Assembly (NCBI GenBank): GCA_963617275.1
Contig: CAVENX010000032.1
Coordinates: 11,712 to 75,711 of the forward strand
Direction: 5' to 3'
Length of the DNA stretch: 64,000 nt
From: Limivicinus sp963617275
GTDB taxonomy: Bacteria > Bacillota > Clostridia > Oscillospirales > Oscillospiraceae
A program made the translations under genes and the position numbers. Positions 9,140 through 17,607 of the stretch are shown piece by piece. Each line of letters starts with the position of its first letter. Position 1 is the stretch's first letter. The notes beneath the pieces are model-generated. The model had not been told where the DNA came from and did not search any database. It saw only the letters and a program-made list of their open reading frames with translations.

Positions 9140-9168
9140 ATTATGAACTATCATTAACATAATTTCAA
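9140..9168 (-). promoter_or_regulatory. Candidate sigma-A promoter of livK
   Basis: On the minus strand, TTGAAA (9163-9168) and CATAAT (9140-9145) are separated by exactly 17 bases, a 10-of-12 match to the sigma-A consensus. Transcription would start near 9133, leaving a leader of about 70 bases. That leader contains a small GTGTCC/GGACAC hairpin (9094-9114). Confidence 0.6.
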
Positions 9169-9209
9169 TTAACAATTCTTACTAATTTTTTTTATCACGC
9201 TTACCGGTT

Positions 9210-10415
9210 TTATTCAAGTTTAACAATTTTGGGTGAAATCTGCCATTCTTTACCGCCTGTTCTCTCGCTTTTCTCCGCATAGCAGAGGGAAAAAACATCA
9301 TGCGCGTATACGCCCGCGGCGAACAATTCTTGTAATTTATTGTCATATTTGTTTATTTCCGCCGGTTTGGTGATCAACGGCAGTTTCTTTTCATCGGATA
9401 TTTTTCTGAGTATTGCGCACCCGTTTTCATTTGCCGCAAGCACCCTTGCGTAGGGCGGTCTGCCGCCGCTCATACCGGCTTCAATGCCAAGCAGGGCGCA
9501 CATTGAAACACGCTTTATGCGCGACATTGCGTATTTTTTTGTTTTTACCGCGTCATAAAGGCCGTTAAGCGCGGCGCAGGTACGGCTTTCTCTGAAAAGT
9601 CTGTTCCCCAGTCCGTCCTTTGAGTCCGGAAGAGAGAGAAAATATTCTTCATCAAAGGCTCTCAGCCGCGCAAGCGCGGCGGTTTCAAAAAGCTCCTTAT
9701 TTATCACCCGGCCTGCGTTTATTTCCCGGGAAAGAACCTCCGCTGCACCGTCCGGTATACAGTGCAATACATCCTCCCCGCCGAAAAAGCGTTTCCTGAT
9801 CTCCGAAGCAGACAGGAAGCCCTCTTTGCCGGATCCGTCGTGCCCGTTCCCCTCTCTTTTTACCGCAAGCGGCCGTATATGCAAATCAAACATCCTTATT
9901 GCTTTAAGGTATTCGGCGGCAAGGCTGTCGTTTGCCCCTCTGATAATTTCCGCGCAGCCGCTTCCCGCGATATTGCGCATCGCTTTTTCCCTTGCCGCCG
10001 CAAAACTCATTTCCGGTTCTTTATTCAATATTTTTTTGACCGTGTCAATATAGCCTTCACTGCCCAGCACATCGGCCGCACGTCCGATTGCTTCTATGTC
10101 TCCCGTTTCGCTGCCAAAGCTGATATACTCCGCGCCCATGTCGGAGAGCAGTCCGGCTGCTCCCCTTGCAAACCCTTCGGCGGAAGCAAGCGCCCATGGG
10201 AGAGGAAGCTCTATCACAAGGTCAGCACCGCACTTGCATGCCGCCTCAGCCCTTGCATATTTTGAAAACAGAGCCGGCTCGCCTCTCTGGACAAAGTCGC
10301 CTGACATGACACACACGAGCGAACATTCGCCGAGCTGTTCCCTTGTTTTTTTTATGTGGTATTCGTGTCCCATGTGAAAGGGATTATATTCTGCAACGAT
10401 TCCCGCGATCTTCAT
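9210..10415 (-). CDS. tmcAL: tRNA(Met) cytidine acetate ligase TmcAL (YlbM family)
   Basis: A 401-residue nucleotidyltransferase-fold protein. The HxGH motif H14-M-G-H17 sits in GIVAEYNPFHMGHEYH at the N-terminus, followed by CVMSGDFVQRGEPALF, which is diagnostic for YlbM/TmcAL. The family activates acetate with ATP and transfers it to cytidine 34 of elongator tRNA-Met. Length is normal. It is divergent from ackA, with 111 bases between the starts. That pairing with acetate metabolism is common in Clostridia and biochemically sensible, since both enzymes use acetate. Confidence 0.92.
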   Translation of the reverse strand: MKIAGIVAEYNPFHMGHEYHIKKTREQLGECSLVCVMSGDFVQRGEPALFSKYARAEAACKCGADLVIELPLPWALASAEGFARGAAGLLSDMGAEYISFGSETGDIEAIGRAADVLGSEGYIDTVKKILNKEPEMSFAAAREKAMRNIAGSGCAEIIRGANDSLAAEYLKAIRMFDLHIRPLAVKREGNGHDGSGKEGFLSASEIRKRFFGGEDVLHCIPDGAAEVLSREINAGRVINKELFETAALARLRAFDEEYFLSLPDSKDGLGNRLFRESRTCAALNGLYDAVKTKKYAMSRIKRVSMCALLGIEAGMSGGRPPYARVLAANENGCAILRKISDEKKLPLITKPAEINKYDNKLQELFAAGVYAHDVFSLCYAEKSERTGGKEWQISPKIVKLE

Positions 10416-10440
10416 ATTTTACTACTCCGTCAAAAAAGTC

Positions 10441-10468
10441 TTGCGTTTTGCAATATTTGTATTAAAAT
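10441..10468 (+). promoter_or_regulatory. Possible ackA promoter
   Basis: TTGCGT (10441-10446) and TAAAAT (10463-10468) are 16 bases apart and stand about 60 bases before the ackA ATG. The -10 element is good and the -35 weak. The surrounding A+T-rich stretch could hold other start points. Confidence 0.35.
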
Positions 10469-10526
10469 AGCTTTGTATCTATTTTACTTAATCAGCAATT
10501 TATTTACAATAGGAAGGAAAGAAAAA

Positions 10527-11726
10527 ATGAAAATTCTTGTTATCAACGCCGGCAGCTCATCTCTTAAATATCAGCTTATTGATATGGAGACCGAGAAAGT
10601 AATGGCAAAGGGTCTGTGTGAGCGTATAGGTATCGACGGACATCTCAAACACAGCCCTCTGGTCGGCGGAAAGCCCGTATTCAACGAGGACATTGCTCTG
10701 CCCACTCATTCAGAGGCTATTGCCGCAGTCATTGACAAGCTCACCAGCGCCGAGTACGGCGTTGTCGCTTCGATGAAGGAGATCGACGCGGTCGGCCACC
10801 GTGTCGTCCACGGCGGTGAAAAGTTTGCAAGCTCCGTGCTTATCAACGACGAGGTCATGAAGACTCTTGATGAGTGCACCCCCTTTGCACCTCTGCATAA
10901 CCCTGCAAACATTACCGGCATCAACGCATGCAAGGCGGTTATGGGCGATGTGCCCATGGTAGCCGTATTTGATACCGCTTTCCACCAGACAATGCCCAGC
11001 AAGGCATATATGTATGCTGTTCCTTATGAATACTATGAAAAAGACGGTGTGCGCCGCTACGGCTTCCACGGCACCTCCCACCGCTACGTTTCCAAGCGCT
11101 GCGCAGAGCTTATCGGCCGTCCGATCGAAGAACTCAAAATCATTTCCTGCCACATGGGCAACGGTTCTTCAATATGCGCGATAGATCACGGCAAGTGCGT
11201 TGATACCTCCATGGGCTTCACGCCTCTGGTCGGTCTCCCCATGGGCACCCGCTGCGGCGACCTCGATCCGGGCGTAATGCAGTATATCATGCACAAGTAT
11301 GATCTTGACATCGACGAAATGCTCAATATTCTCAACAAGAAGTCCGGTGTACAGGGTATATCCGGCGTTTCCTCCGACTTCCGCGATCTGGACAAGGCCG
11401 CCGAAGAGGGCAACAAGCGCGCCGCGCTCGCGCTCGATATGTTCCACTATTGGGTCGCAAAAGACGTCGGATCGTATGTGGCCGCAATGAACGGCGTTGA
11501 CGCTATTGTCTATACCGCAGGCGTCGGAGAAAACAGCGCCGAGACGCGCAAGGCGATTTCAGAGTACTTCGGCTATCTCGGTGTTAAAATTGACGATGCA
11601 GCCAACTCCAAGCGCGGCGAAGATATCATGATCTCCACTCCCGATTCCAAGGTCAAGGTTTTCGTCATCCCCACAAACGAGGAGCTTGTTATCGCCCGCG
11701 ACACCTGCGAAATAGTAAGCAAATAA
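10527..11726 (+). CDS. ackA: Acetate kinase
   Basis: A 399-residue kinase that makes ATP and acetate from acetyl phosphate, the last step of acetate fermentation. The N-terminal KILVINAGSSSLKYQL and the internal RYGFHGTSHRYVS and HMGNGSSICAI signatures of the acetate/propionate kinase family are all present, as is GVGENSAETR near the C-terminus. The ATG at 10527 follows AGGAAGG. An upstream extension to 10356 would run into the divergent tmcAL and has no family match. No phosphotransacetylase gene is adjacent. A strong terminator follows, so it is probably monocistronic. Confidence 0.97.
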   Translation: MKILVINAGSSSLKYQLIDMETEKVMAKGLCERIGIDGHLKHSPLVGGKPVFNEDIALPTHSEAIAAVIDKLTSAEYGVVASMKEIDAVGHRVVHGGEKFASSVLINDEVMKTLDECTPFAPLHNPANITGINACKAVMGDVPMVAVFDTAFHQTMPSKAYMYAVPYEYYEKDGVRRYGFHGTSHRYVSKRCAELIGRPIEELKIISCHMGNGSSICAIDHGKCVDTSMGFTPLVGLPMGTRCGDLDPGVMQYIMHKYDLDIDEMLNILNKKSGVQGISGVSSDFRDLDKAAEEGNKRAALALDMFHYWVAKDVGSYVAAMNGVDAIVYTAGVGENSAETRKAISEYFGYLGVKIDDAANSKRGEDIMISTPDSKVKVFVIPTNEELVIARDTCEIVSK

Positions 11727-11730
11727 TTCG

Positions 11731-11764
11731 AATTGCTCCTCTCTTTTCGGGAGGAGCAATTTTT
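11731..11764 (+). terminator. Intrinsic terminator of ackA
   Basis: An 11-bp perfect stem (AATTGCTCCTC paired with GAGGAGCAATT) with a 9-base loop runs into TTTT and further A+T-rich sequence. It begins 5 bases after the ackA stop and is a textbook rho-independent terminator. Confidence 0.85.
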
Positions 11765-11797
11765 AAATATTTTCACATATAATCACGGAGGAATGTT

Positions 11798-12730
11798 ATG
11801 CCCGTTTTTTCTGATTTCACATTCAAATCCAGTACCGGAATCAACAAAATTCATGTAAAAAAATGTCTCCCCGACACCACGCCGAGAGCCGTTGTGCAGA
11901 TAACCCACGGCATTGCGGAGCATTGTGAGCGCTATACGGATTTCATGCGGTTTCTCGCCGAAAACGGATTTGCCGTATACGCGGACGATCATCTCGGCCA
12001 TGGCAAATCCGTACTTATCGGCAGTGAGAAAGGCTTTTTCGCGGAAAAGGACGGCTGGAAGTATGTCGTAAGTGATATGGTTCTTCTACATGATATCGCC
12101 GCTGCCGAAAACCCGGGTATCCCGTATGTCATGTTCGGCCATTCGATGGGCAGCTTTCTTACAAGGAACTATATGATCGACCATCCGGATAAATATGATT
12201 ATGCCATTCTCAGCGGCACCGGACATCAGGATCCGCTTACTGTGCTCGGGGGAAATATTATTGCCGAAGCACTCGTGCTCAAAAACGGTCCGTACAGCAG
12301 CGGCAAAGCGCTTGACGATATAGCTTTCGGATCGTATCTCGACAAAATAGAAACCCCGAGAACAAAGTTTGACTGGCTGAGCCGCGACGAAACCGAAGTT
12401 GACAAATACATCGCCGATCCCATGTGCGGCTTTGTATGCACGGCGAGTCTTTACCGCGACATGATGAACGGCCTTAAATATATCACTTCAAAATCCAATA
12501 TCGCAAAAATGGACAAAAGCAAGCCCGTATATTTCATGTCAGGCGACGCCGACCCTGTCGGCGGCTACGGCAAAGGGGTGGAAAGGGCATACAAAGCTTT
12601 CTGCGATGCCGGACTGCATGACGTGATGATCCGTCTTTATCCCGGCGGGAGACATGAAATGCTCAATGAAACCAACAGGGACGCGGTTTATAACGACATT
12701 CTGGAATGGCTGAATGACCGTATTGCCTGA
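11798..12730 (+). CDS. Alpha/beta hydrolase (monoacylglycerol lipase / lysophospholipase-like)
   Basis: A 310-residue serine hydrolase of the Hydrolase_4 type. The oxyanion-hole segment is QITHGIAEHCERY (about residues 34-46) and YADDHLGHGKS follows. The nucleophile elbow is G114-H-S116-M-G. The acid is probably the D of MSGDADPVG and the base the H of PGGRHEML near the C-terminus. There is no signal peptide or membrane segment, so it is cytoplasmic. Related enzymes cleave monoacylglycerols or lysophospholipids; the true substrate is not shown. The ribosome binding site is GGAGG. It stands alone between two terminators. Confidence 0.87.
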   Translation: MPVFSDFTFKSSTGINKIHVKKCLPDTTPRAVVQITHGIAEHCERYTDFMRFLAENGFAVYADDHLGHGKSVLIGSEKGFFAEKDGWKYVVSDMVLLHDIAAAENPGIPYVMFGHSMGSFLTRNYMIDHPDKYDYAILSGTGHQDPLTVLGGNIIAEALVLKNGPYSSGKALDDIAFGSYLDKIETPRTKFDWLSRDETEVDKYIADPMCGFVCTASLYRDMMNGLKYITSKSNIAKMDKSKPVYFMSGDADPVGGYGKGVERAYKAFCDAGLHDVMIRLYPGGRHEMLNETNRDAVYNDILEWLNDRIA

Positions 12731-12753
12731 AAGCATAAAACATTATATAAAAT

Positions 12754-12780
12754 GCCTCTGTACATTTTTCGTACAGAGGC
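12754..12780. terminator. Bidirectional hairpin between hydrolase and ispH-S1
   Basis: A perfect 10-bp stem (GCCTCTGTAC with GTACAGAGGC, 7-base loop) sits between two convergent stop codons. A+T-rich flanks on both sides (TTATTTT on plus; ATTTTATATAA on minus) make it suitable for ending transcripts from either strand. Confidence 0.75.
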
Positions 12781-12798
12781 TGATTATTTTATGTTCGA

Positions 12799-14850
12799 TT
12801 ATTCTGCGTCTGCTTCGGGCGCAACACCGGTAGCGGTTCCGTCTGCGGAAACCTCATAGACAAGGGCGTCACCCTCGGCGGGCTCGTCCTCCTCTTCCTC
12901 GACGGGTTCCTCAACGGGAGCAGTCTCGGACAGAGCACGAATGGAGAGGGATATCTTGTGCTTCTCTTCGTCGATAGCAGTGATCTTCGCTTCAACAACA
13001 TCACCGACAGAAAGCACATCCTCGGGCTTGCCGATGCGGCGGTCAGCGATCTGAGAAATGTGGATAAGACCGTCAACACCGTCAATAACCTCAGCAAATG
13101 CGCCGAAAGGCATAAGCTTGACTATCTTGACCTGTGCGACATCGCCGACGGAATACTTATTTGTAAACATAGTCCAAGGATTGGCGTCGGGATCCTTGTA
13201 TCCGAGAGAAATCTTTCTCTTTTCACGGTCAAAGTTGATGACGTAAACATCGACCTCGTCGCCTACATTGAGAACTTCAGAGGGCTGATGTACGCGTCCC
13301 CAGCTCAGCTCGGAAACATGAACCATGCCGTCAACGCCGCCGATATCGACAAATGCGCCGTAGCTGGTGAGAGACTTTACAACACCGTGGAATTTCTTAC
13401 CGATCTCGATATCGTTCCAAAGAGCCTCGGTAAGCGCCTTGCGCTCTGCCTGAGCGACCTTGCGGATGGAGCCGACAACTCTCTTGCGCGCCTTGTTGAC
13501 CTCGGATATCTTGAGACGGACGGTCTTCTTGAGCAGCTGTGCAAGCTCTGCCTCTTTGGGAAGATCAGTCTGGGATGCGGGGACAAACACGCGGACGCCC
13601 TTGACATTGACAACAACGCCGCCCTTGTTCTCTTCAACGACAACACCTTCCATAACGGTGCCGTCTTCAACAGCGGACTCAACATCGTTCCACATCTTGG
13701 CGGCGTCAAGGCGCTTCTTGGAAAGCTGTGCGGTGCCTTCAACATCGTTGACCCTGACAACAACAGCTTCGATGGTATCGCCGACTTTTACAACGTCCTC
13801 GACCTTGATCCCATCGTCAGTGAACTCGGATGTGGGAATAAACCCGGAATACTTGGTTCCAAGGTCAACGCTTATCTCTGTTCCTGTGATCGCAACAACC
13901 GTGCCGGTCACCTTATCTCCATTATATATAGTTTTAAGGGTTTCCTCGAGCATTTCGTCAAAGGAAAGCTCCTTGGTTTCTTCTGCGAGTGTTTCGTTTT
14001 TCATTTCGTCCATTTTGTTTCTTACCTCCTTAATTATCCACGCAGGCGTAGATGCTCCCGCCGTAAGTCCAACCGTGTCATAGCCTTTGAGCCTGTCCGC
14101 ATCCAGTTCTTCAAGCCTTTCAATGAACTGCACATCACCGCAGCTTTCACCGCAGATCTGTGCGAGATGGATGCTGTTCGCGCTGTGCCGACCGCCTATG
14201 ACCACCATTGCGTCACACCGTGAAGCAATACTTGCCGCCTCTTCCTGCCGCGTGAATGTAGCAGTACATATTGTATCAGATATTTTTGCGTTTGTACATC
14301 TTTTTTTTATTATATCACAACATTCGTTAAAATTACTGCGTGTCTGTGTCGTTTGCACCACAACAGTTATTGGTTTTGTCCAGATTTCATAGTTTTCGCT
14401 GAGCCACGCCTCCATTTCTTCCGGAGACTCTATCACTTTATGTGCGCCGCACCAGCCGCAGATCGCGTCAACCTCCGGGTGCCTTTTCATGCCGATAACA
14501 ATAACAAAACGCCCCTCGCCTTCCGCACGGCTGACAATTTTGTGGATCGCTTTGACCTTGGGGCAGGTGGCGTCCGTCACCTCCGCGCCTCTTTTCTCAA
14601 GCTCATCGTATATCCGCTTTGTAACGCCGTGCGCACGTATGATGACCTTATCTCCGACGCCGCACTCCTCTGGGCTTTCTATTATTCTCAATCCGGAACT
14701 TACAAGCCGGGCGACAACATCTTCATTATGTATAAGCTCACCGAGACAGCAGCATTTGCCTCCGCCCTCAAGAAGCTTCTCTGCCATTTCCACTGACCGG
14801 CTTACGCCAAAGCAAAATCCGGCGCTTTTGGCCACGATCAAATTTTTCAT
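12799..14850 (-). CDS. ispH: IspH (HMBPP reductase) fused to four S1 RNA-binding domains
   Basis: A 683-residue fusion. Residues 1 to about 285 are 4-hydroxy-3-methylbut-2-enyl diphosphate reductase, the last enzyme of the non-mevalonate isoprenoid route. The three iron-sulphur cysteines are C13, C96 and C195, and the substrate histidines H41 and H74 are present. A linker (about 285-308) leads to four S1 domains (about 309-375, 393-460, 478-546 and 563-632), as in ribosomal protein S1, and then an acidic tail. This architecture is known from Clostridia. It overlaps cmk by 4 bases, and the Cmk-S1 neighbourhood is ancient. The S1 part may supply the ribosomal S1 function, since no separate rpsA is visible here. 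Confidence 0.95.
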   Translation of the reverse strand: MKNLIVAKSAGFCFGVSRSVEMAEKLLEGGGKCCCLGELIHNEDVVARLVSSGLRIIESPEECGVGDKVIIRAHGVTKRIYDELEKRGAEVTDATCPKVKAIHKIVSRAEGEGRFVIVIGMKRHPEVDAICGWCGAHKVIESPEEMEAWLSENYEIWTKPITVVVQTTQTRSNFNECCDIIKKRCTNAKISDTICTATFTRQEEAASIASRCDAMVVIGGRHSANSIHLAQICGESCGDVQFIERLEELDADRLKGYDTVGLTAGASTPAWIIKEVRNKMDEMKNETLAEETKELSFDEMLEETLKTIYNGDKVTGTVVAITGTEISVDLGTKYSGFIPTSEFTDDGIKVEDVVKVGDTIEAVVVRVNDVEGTAQLSKKRLDAAKMWNDVESAVEDGTVMEGVVVEENKGGVVVNVKGVRVFVPASQTDLPKEAELAQLLKKTVRLKISEVNKARKRVVGSIRKVAQAERKALTEALWNDIEIGKKFHGVVKSLTSYGAFVDIGGVDGMVHVSELSWGRVHQPSEVLNVGDEVDVYVINFDREKRKISLGYKDPDANPWTMFTNKYSVGDVAQVKIVKLMPFGAFAEVIDGVDGLIHISQIADRRIGKPEDVLSVGDVVEAKITAIDEEKHKISLSIRALSETAPVEEPVEEEEDEPAEGDALVYEVSADGTATGVAPEADAE

Positions 14851-15545
14851 TCGTTTTCTTTCCTGTCTAAATGAAGTCTTTCCTGCACAACGGAGCTCAA
14901 AAGCTCGAGACTTTGAGCAAAATCCGTTTCGCTGGTATCAACCAGCACTGCGTCCTCCGCTTTTTTCAGCGGAGCCGCAGCTCTTTCGGAATCCTGTCTG
15001 TCGCGGCGTTCAATATCTCTGAGAACCTCTTCAAAAGGTATATTCATTCCTTTTTGGGCAAGCTCCTTCATGCGCCTTTCGGCTCTCGCCTTGCTGCTCG
15101 CTGTAAGGAAAATTTTAAGCTCCGCCTGAGGGAGAACCACCGTCCCTATATCTCTCCCGTCCATTATGACATTGTTTCCGTTTGCAAGCTTTCTCTGCAT
15201 TTCAAGGAGGTATTCCCTCACTTTTCCGTGTGATGACACGTCCGACGCTCCCGCCGAAACCTCCGGTGTGCGGATAAGATCGGATACATCCTCTCCGTTA
15301 AGGTACATTCTCTGTTCGCCGGCGGCGTTATATGCCATACTTATATTCAATGCCGGCAGCAGCGCCATAACCTCGTTCTCGTTCTTTCTGTCCGTTCCCG
15401 TCCTTATAGCCGCAAGGGCAAGTGTGCGGTATATCGCGCCCGTATCAACGTATATGAATGAAAACCGCTCCGCAAGCTTTCTCGCAAGGCTGCTCTTTCC
15501 CGCGCCGCTCGGCCCGTCTATCGCTATTGCGTAATACTTATTCAT
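14847..15545 (-). CDS. cmk: Cytidylate kinase
   Basis: A 232-residue (d)CMP kinase, normal in length. The P-loop G11-P-S-G-A-G-K-S18 is at the N-terminus, followed by YVDTGAIYRTLALAA, the CMP-binding signature. The NVIMDGRDIGTVVLPQA segment (near residue 130) and the RRDRQDSERAAAPL lid (near 185) complete the family pattern. It phosphorylates CMP and dCMP with ATP for nucleic-acid synthesis. Its end overlaps the start of the downstream ispH-S1 gene by 4 bases (ATGA), so they are translationally coupled. Confidence 0.96.
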   Translation of the reverse strand: MNKYYAIAIDGPSGAGKSSLARKLAERFSFIYVDTGAIYRTLALAAIRTGTDRKNENEVMALLPALNISMAYNAAGEQRMYLNGEDVSDLIRTPEVSAGASDVSSHGKVREYLLEMQRKLANGNNVIMDGRDIGTVVLPQAELKIFLTASSKARAERRMKELAQKGMNIPFEEVLRDIERRDRQDSERAAAPLKKAEDAVLVDTSETDFAQSLELLSSVVQERLHLDRKENE

Positions 15546-15620
15546 ACTGTTCCTCCAAGGCTTTCAACCAACATGTTTGTTCTGTATAAGCTTTTCGGCA
15601 TACCGGGTCTTTGCCGCGCA

Positions 15621-16862
15621 CTATCCGTCCGTACTTACGGAATTTCCGGCGACGTATCCCGTTGACCACGCTATCTGAAGGTTGAAACCGCCGGTGTATC
15701 CGTCAACATCCAGAACCTCGCCCGCAAAATACAGCCCCCCGACCAGCTTGGATTCCATAGTGCGGGGATTTATCTCCTTTGTGGAAACTCCGCCGGAAGT
15801 GACTATGGCTTCGTCGATAGGTCTTGTCCCTGTGATATTAACGGGAAACGCCTTGAACAAACGCACCAGATTTTTACGCTGTTCCCTTGTTATCTCGTTA
15901 ACCTTTGTCCCCTCCGGTATGCCGGAAAGCCTGACCAGAACCGGAATCATCGTACTGCCCGCAAGATCGGCGAGCGCATTTTTAAATTCCCTGTTCGAAT
16001 ACTTTTCAAAATCACGCAGGATCCTTGCATCAAGCTTTTTTTCATCAAGAGCGGGCTTAAGGTCAATTTCCGCGCGGTAATGCGCTTTTCCGAAATTTCT
16101 CATATGAGAACTTGCGGAGAGTACCAGCGGTCCGGAAATGCCGAAGTGCGTGAACAGCATTTCTCCCTGCTGAGAAAAGAGGCTTTTTTCATTCTCGAAA
16201 ACGGTAAGACAGACGTTTTTCAGCGAAAAGCCCTGCATTTCCGCGCAATAATCATCATCACTCTCAAGCGGAACGAGCGATGCTCGTGCAGGCACAACGG
16301 CATGCCCGAAAGCTTCCGCAAACTTATAGCCCGAGCCGTCGGAGCCTGTGAGAGGATAGCTCATACCGCCTGTGCAGACGGCCGCGGCTCTGCACAGAAA
16401 TTTTCCCTCCGTTGTCTCCACCGCAGACACCGCACCGTTTTCCGCAGCGATCTTTTTTACTCTGCCGCGGACAAGCTTTACGCCCGCTCTTGCGCACAGC
16501 CCCGCCATAAGATCAGCCACGTCGTTTGCATTGTCGGAGACAGGAAAAACCCTGTTCCCGCGTTCGGTTTTAAGCGGCAGACCGTTGGATTCAAAGAAAG
16601 CCATGGTATCTTCCGGCGAAAACCTGTTGAGGGCGCCGTATAAGAACCTTCCGTCCCCCGGAATGTTTGACATAAAGGTTTTTATATCGCAATTATTGGT
16701 GAGATTGCATCTCCCTTTTCCGGTTATCCTGACTTTTCTTCCAAGCCGGCGGTTAGGGTCAAAGAGGATCACGTTCATTCCCCTGACCGCCGCCTGATAC
16801 GCGCACATCATACCTGCTGCGCCGCCGCCGATAACCGCAAGGTCATAATATGTATTGACCAT
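15621..16862 (-). CDS. HI0933/YhiN-family flavoprotein (NAD(P)/FAD-dependent oxidoreductase)
   Basis: A 413-residue FAD protein. The dinucleotide-binding motif GGGAAGMMCAYQAA is at residues 12-25, and GRKVRITGKGRCNLTN (about 41-56) is the hallmark of the HI0933 family. A C-terminal TSGGVSTKEINPRTMESK and GLYFAGEVLDVDGYTGGFNLQ complete the FAD site. The founding members have no agreed general function; one relative in bile-acid-metabolising clostridia (BaiN) reduces bile-acid intermediates. Here the housekeeping context (rluB upstream, cmk downstream) suggests the conserved core version. Confidence 0.9.
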   Translation of the reverse strand: MVNTYYDLAVIGGGAAGMMCAYQAAVRGMNVILFDPNRRLGRKVRITGKGRCNLTNNCDIKTFMSNIPGDGRFLYGALNRFSPEDTMAFFESNGLPLKTERGNRVFPVSDNANDVADLMAGLCARAGVKLVRGRVKKIAAENGAVSAVETTEGKFLCRAAAVCTGGMSYPLTGSDGSGYKFAEAFGHAVVPARASLVPLESDDDYCAEMQGFSLKNVCLTVFENEKSLFSQQGEMLFTHFGISGPLVLSASSHMRNFGKAHYRAEIDLKPALDEKKLDARILRDFEKYSNREFKNALADLAGSTMIPVLVRLSGIPEGTKVNEITREQRKNLVRLFKAFPVNITGTRPIDEAIVTSGGVSTKEINPRTMESKLVGGLYFAGEVLDVDGYTGGFNLQIAWSTGYVAGNSVSTDG

Positions 16863-16876
16863 CGGTCAGCTCCTTT

Positions 16877-17584
16877 TCAATTCATTACATCCGAAAGCTC
16901 TTCTTCGCTCAGATAGCGCCATTCTCCCGGCTTGAGCGTTCCGAGTCTGAGAGGCCCTTCGCTTATTCTCAGGAGCTTTGAGACCTTCAGGCCGCAGGCT
17001 TCGCACATTTTTCTCACCTGTCGGTTCCTGCCCTCTGAAATTGTGATAAGCAAAACCGCGCCTTTGGGGAAGACCCGCTCGATATCAACATTCTCCGCAC
17101 AGACGGTATACCCGTCTATATCTATCGGGCATCGCAGATATTCGACCGCAAAGCCTATGTCTTCTCCCTGAACCCATGTCCGGTATACCTTGCTGAAATT
17201 ATGAGACGGGTGCATCAGCTTATTTGCAAAATCCCCGTCATTTGTCATGATGATAAGCCCCTCCGAATACATATCGAGTCTGCCCACAGGGTATAGGCGG
17301 GCGTCTGCGTCCTTCACAAGCTCGCTAACGTTTTTCCGTCCCTTTTCGTCCTTCAGCGTTGTGACATATCCTTTCGGCTTGTTGAGCATAATGTATATTT
17401 TTTTATTGTTTTCAGGCAAAGGTCTGCCGTCCAGCAGAATAACGTCAGCATCCGTATCCGCTTTTGCCCCCAAAGCCGCCGTTTCACCGTTCACAGTAAC
17501 GCGTCCGTCTTCTATGTACTTCTCCGCCGCTCTGCGGGACATCAGCCCCGCAGAGGAAATGATCTTCTGAAGCCGTTCTTTCAT
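16877..17584 (-). CDS. rluB: 23S rRNA pseudouridine synthase, RsuA/RluB family
   Basis: A 235-residue protein with an N-terminal S4 RNA-binding domain (residues 1-60, LQKIISSAGLMSRRAAEKYI) and a pseudouridine synthase domain. The catalytic aspartate is D104 in PVGRLDMYSEG, the RsuA/RluB/E/F signature. RNRQVRKMCEACGL and LRISEGPLRLGTL near the C-terminus are also family marks. Its location next to scpAB and the carboxypeptidase matches rluB of other Bacillota, which modifies 23S rRNA. RluB and RluF cannot be separated with certainty by sequence alone. Confidence 0.92.
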   Translation of the reverse strand: MKERLQKIISSAGLMSRRAAEKYIEDGRVTVNGETAALGAKADTDADVILLDGRPLPENNKKIYIMLNKPKGYVTTLKDEKGRKNVSELVKDADARLYPVGRLDMYSEGLIIMTNDGDFANKLMHPSHNFSKVYRTWVQGEDIGFAVEYLRCPIDIDGYTVCAENVDIERVFPKGAVLLITISEGRNRQVRKMCEACGLKVSKLLRISEGPLRLGTLKPGEWRYLSEEELSDVMN

Positions 17585-17607
17585 CGATTATCTCCGCTTC
17601 GCTTATA

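Noticed and set aside
12958..14223. 421-codon open frame opposite ispH-S1
   Set aside because: Antisense to the S1 repeats; its apparent repetitiveness mirrors the S1 domains on the coding strand.
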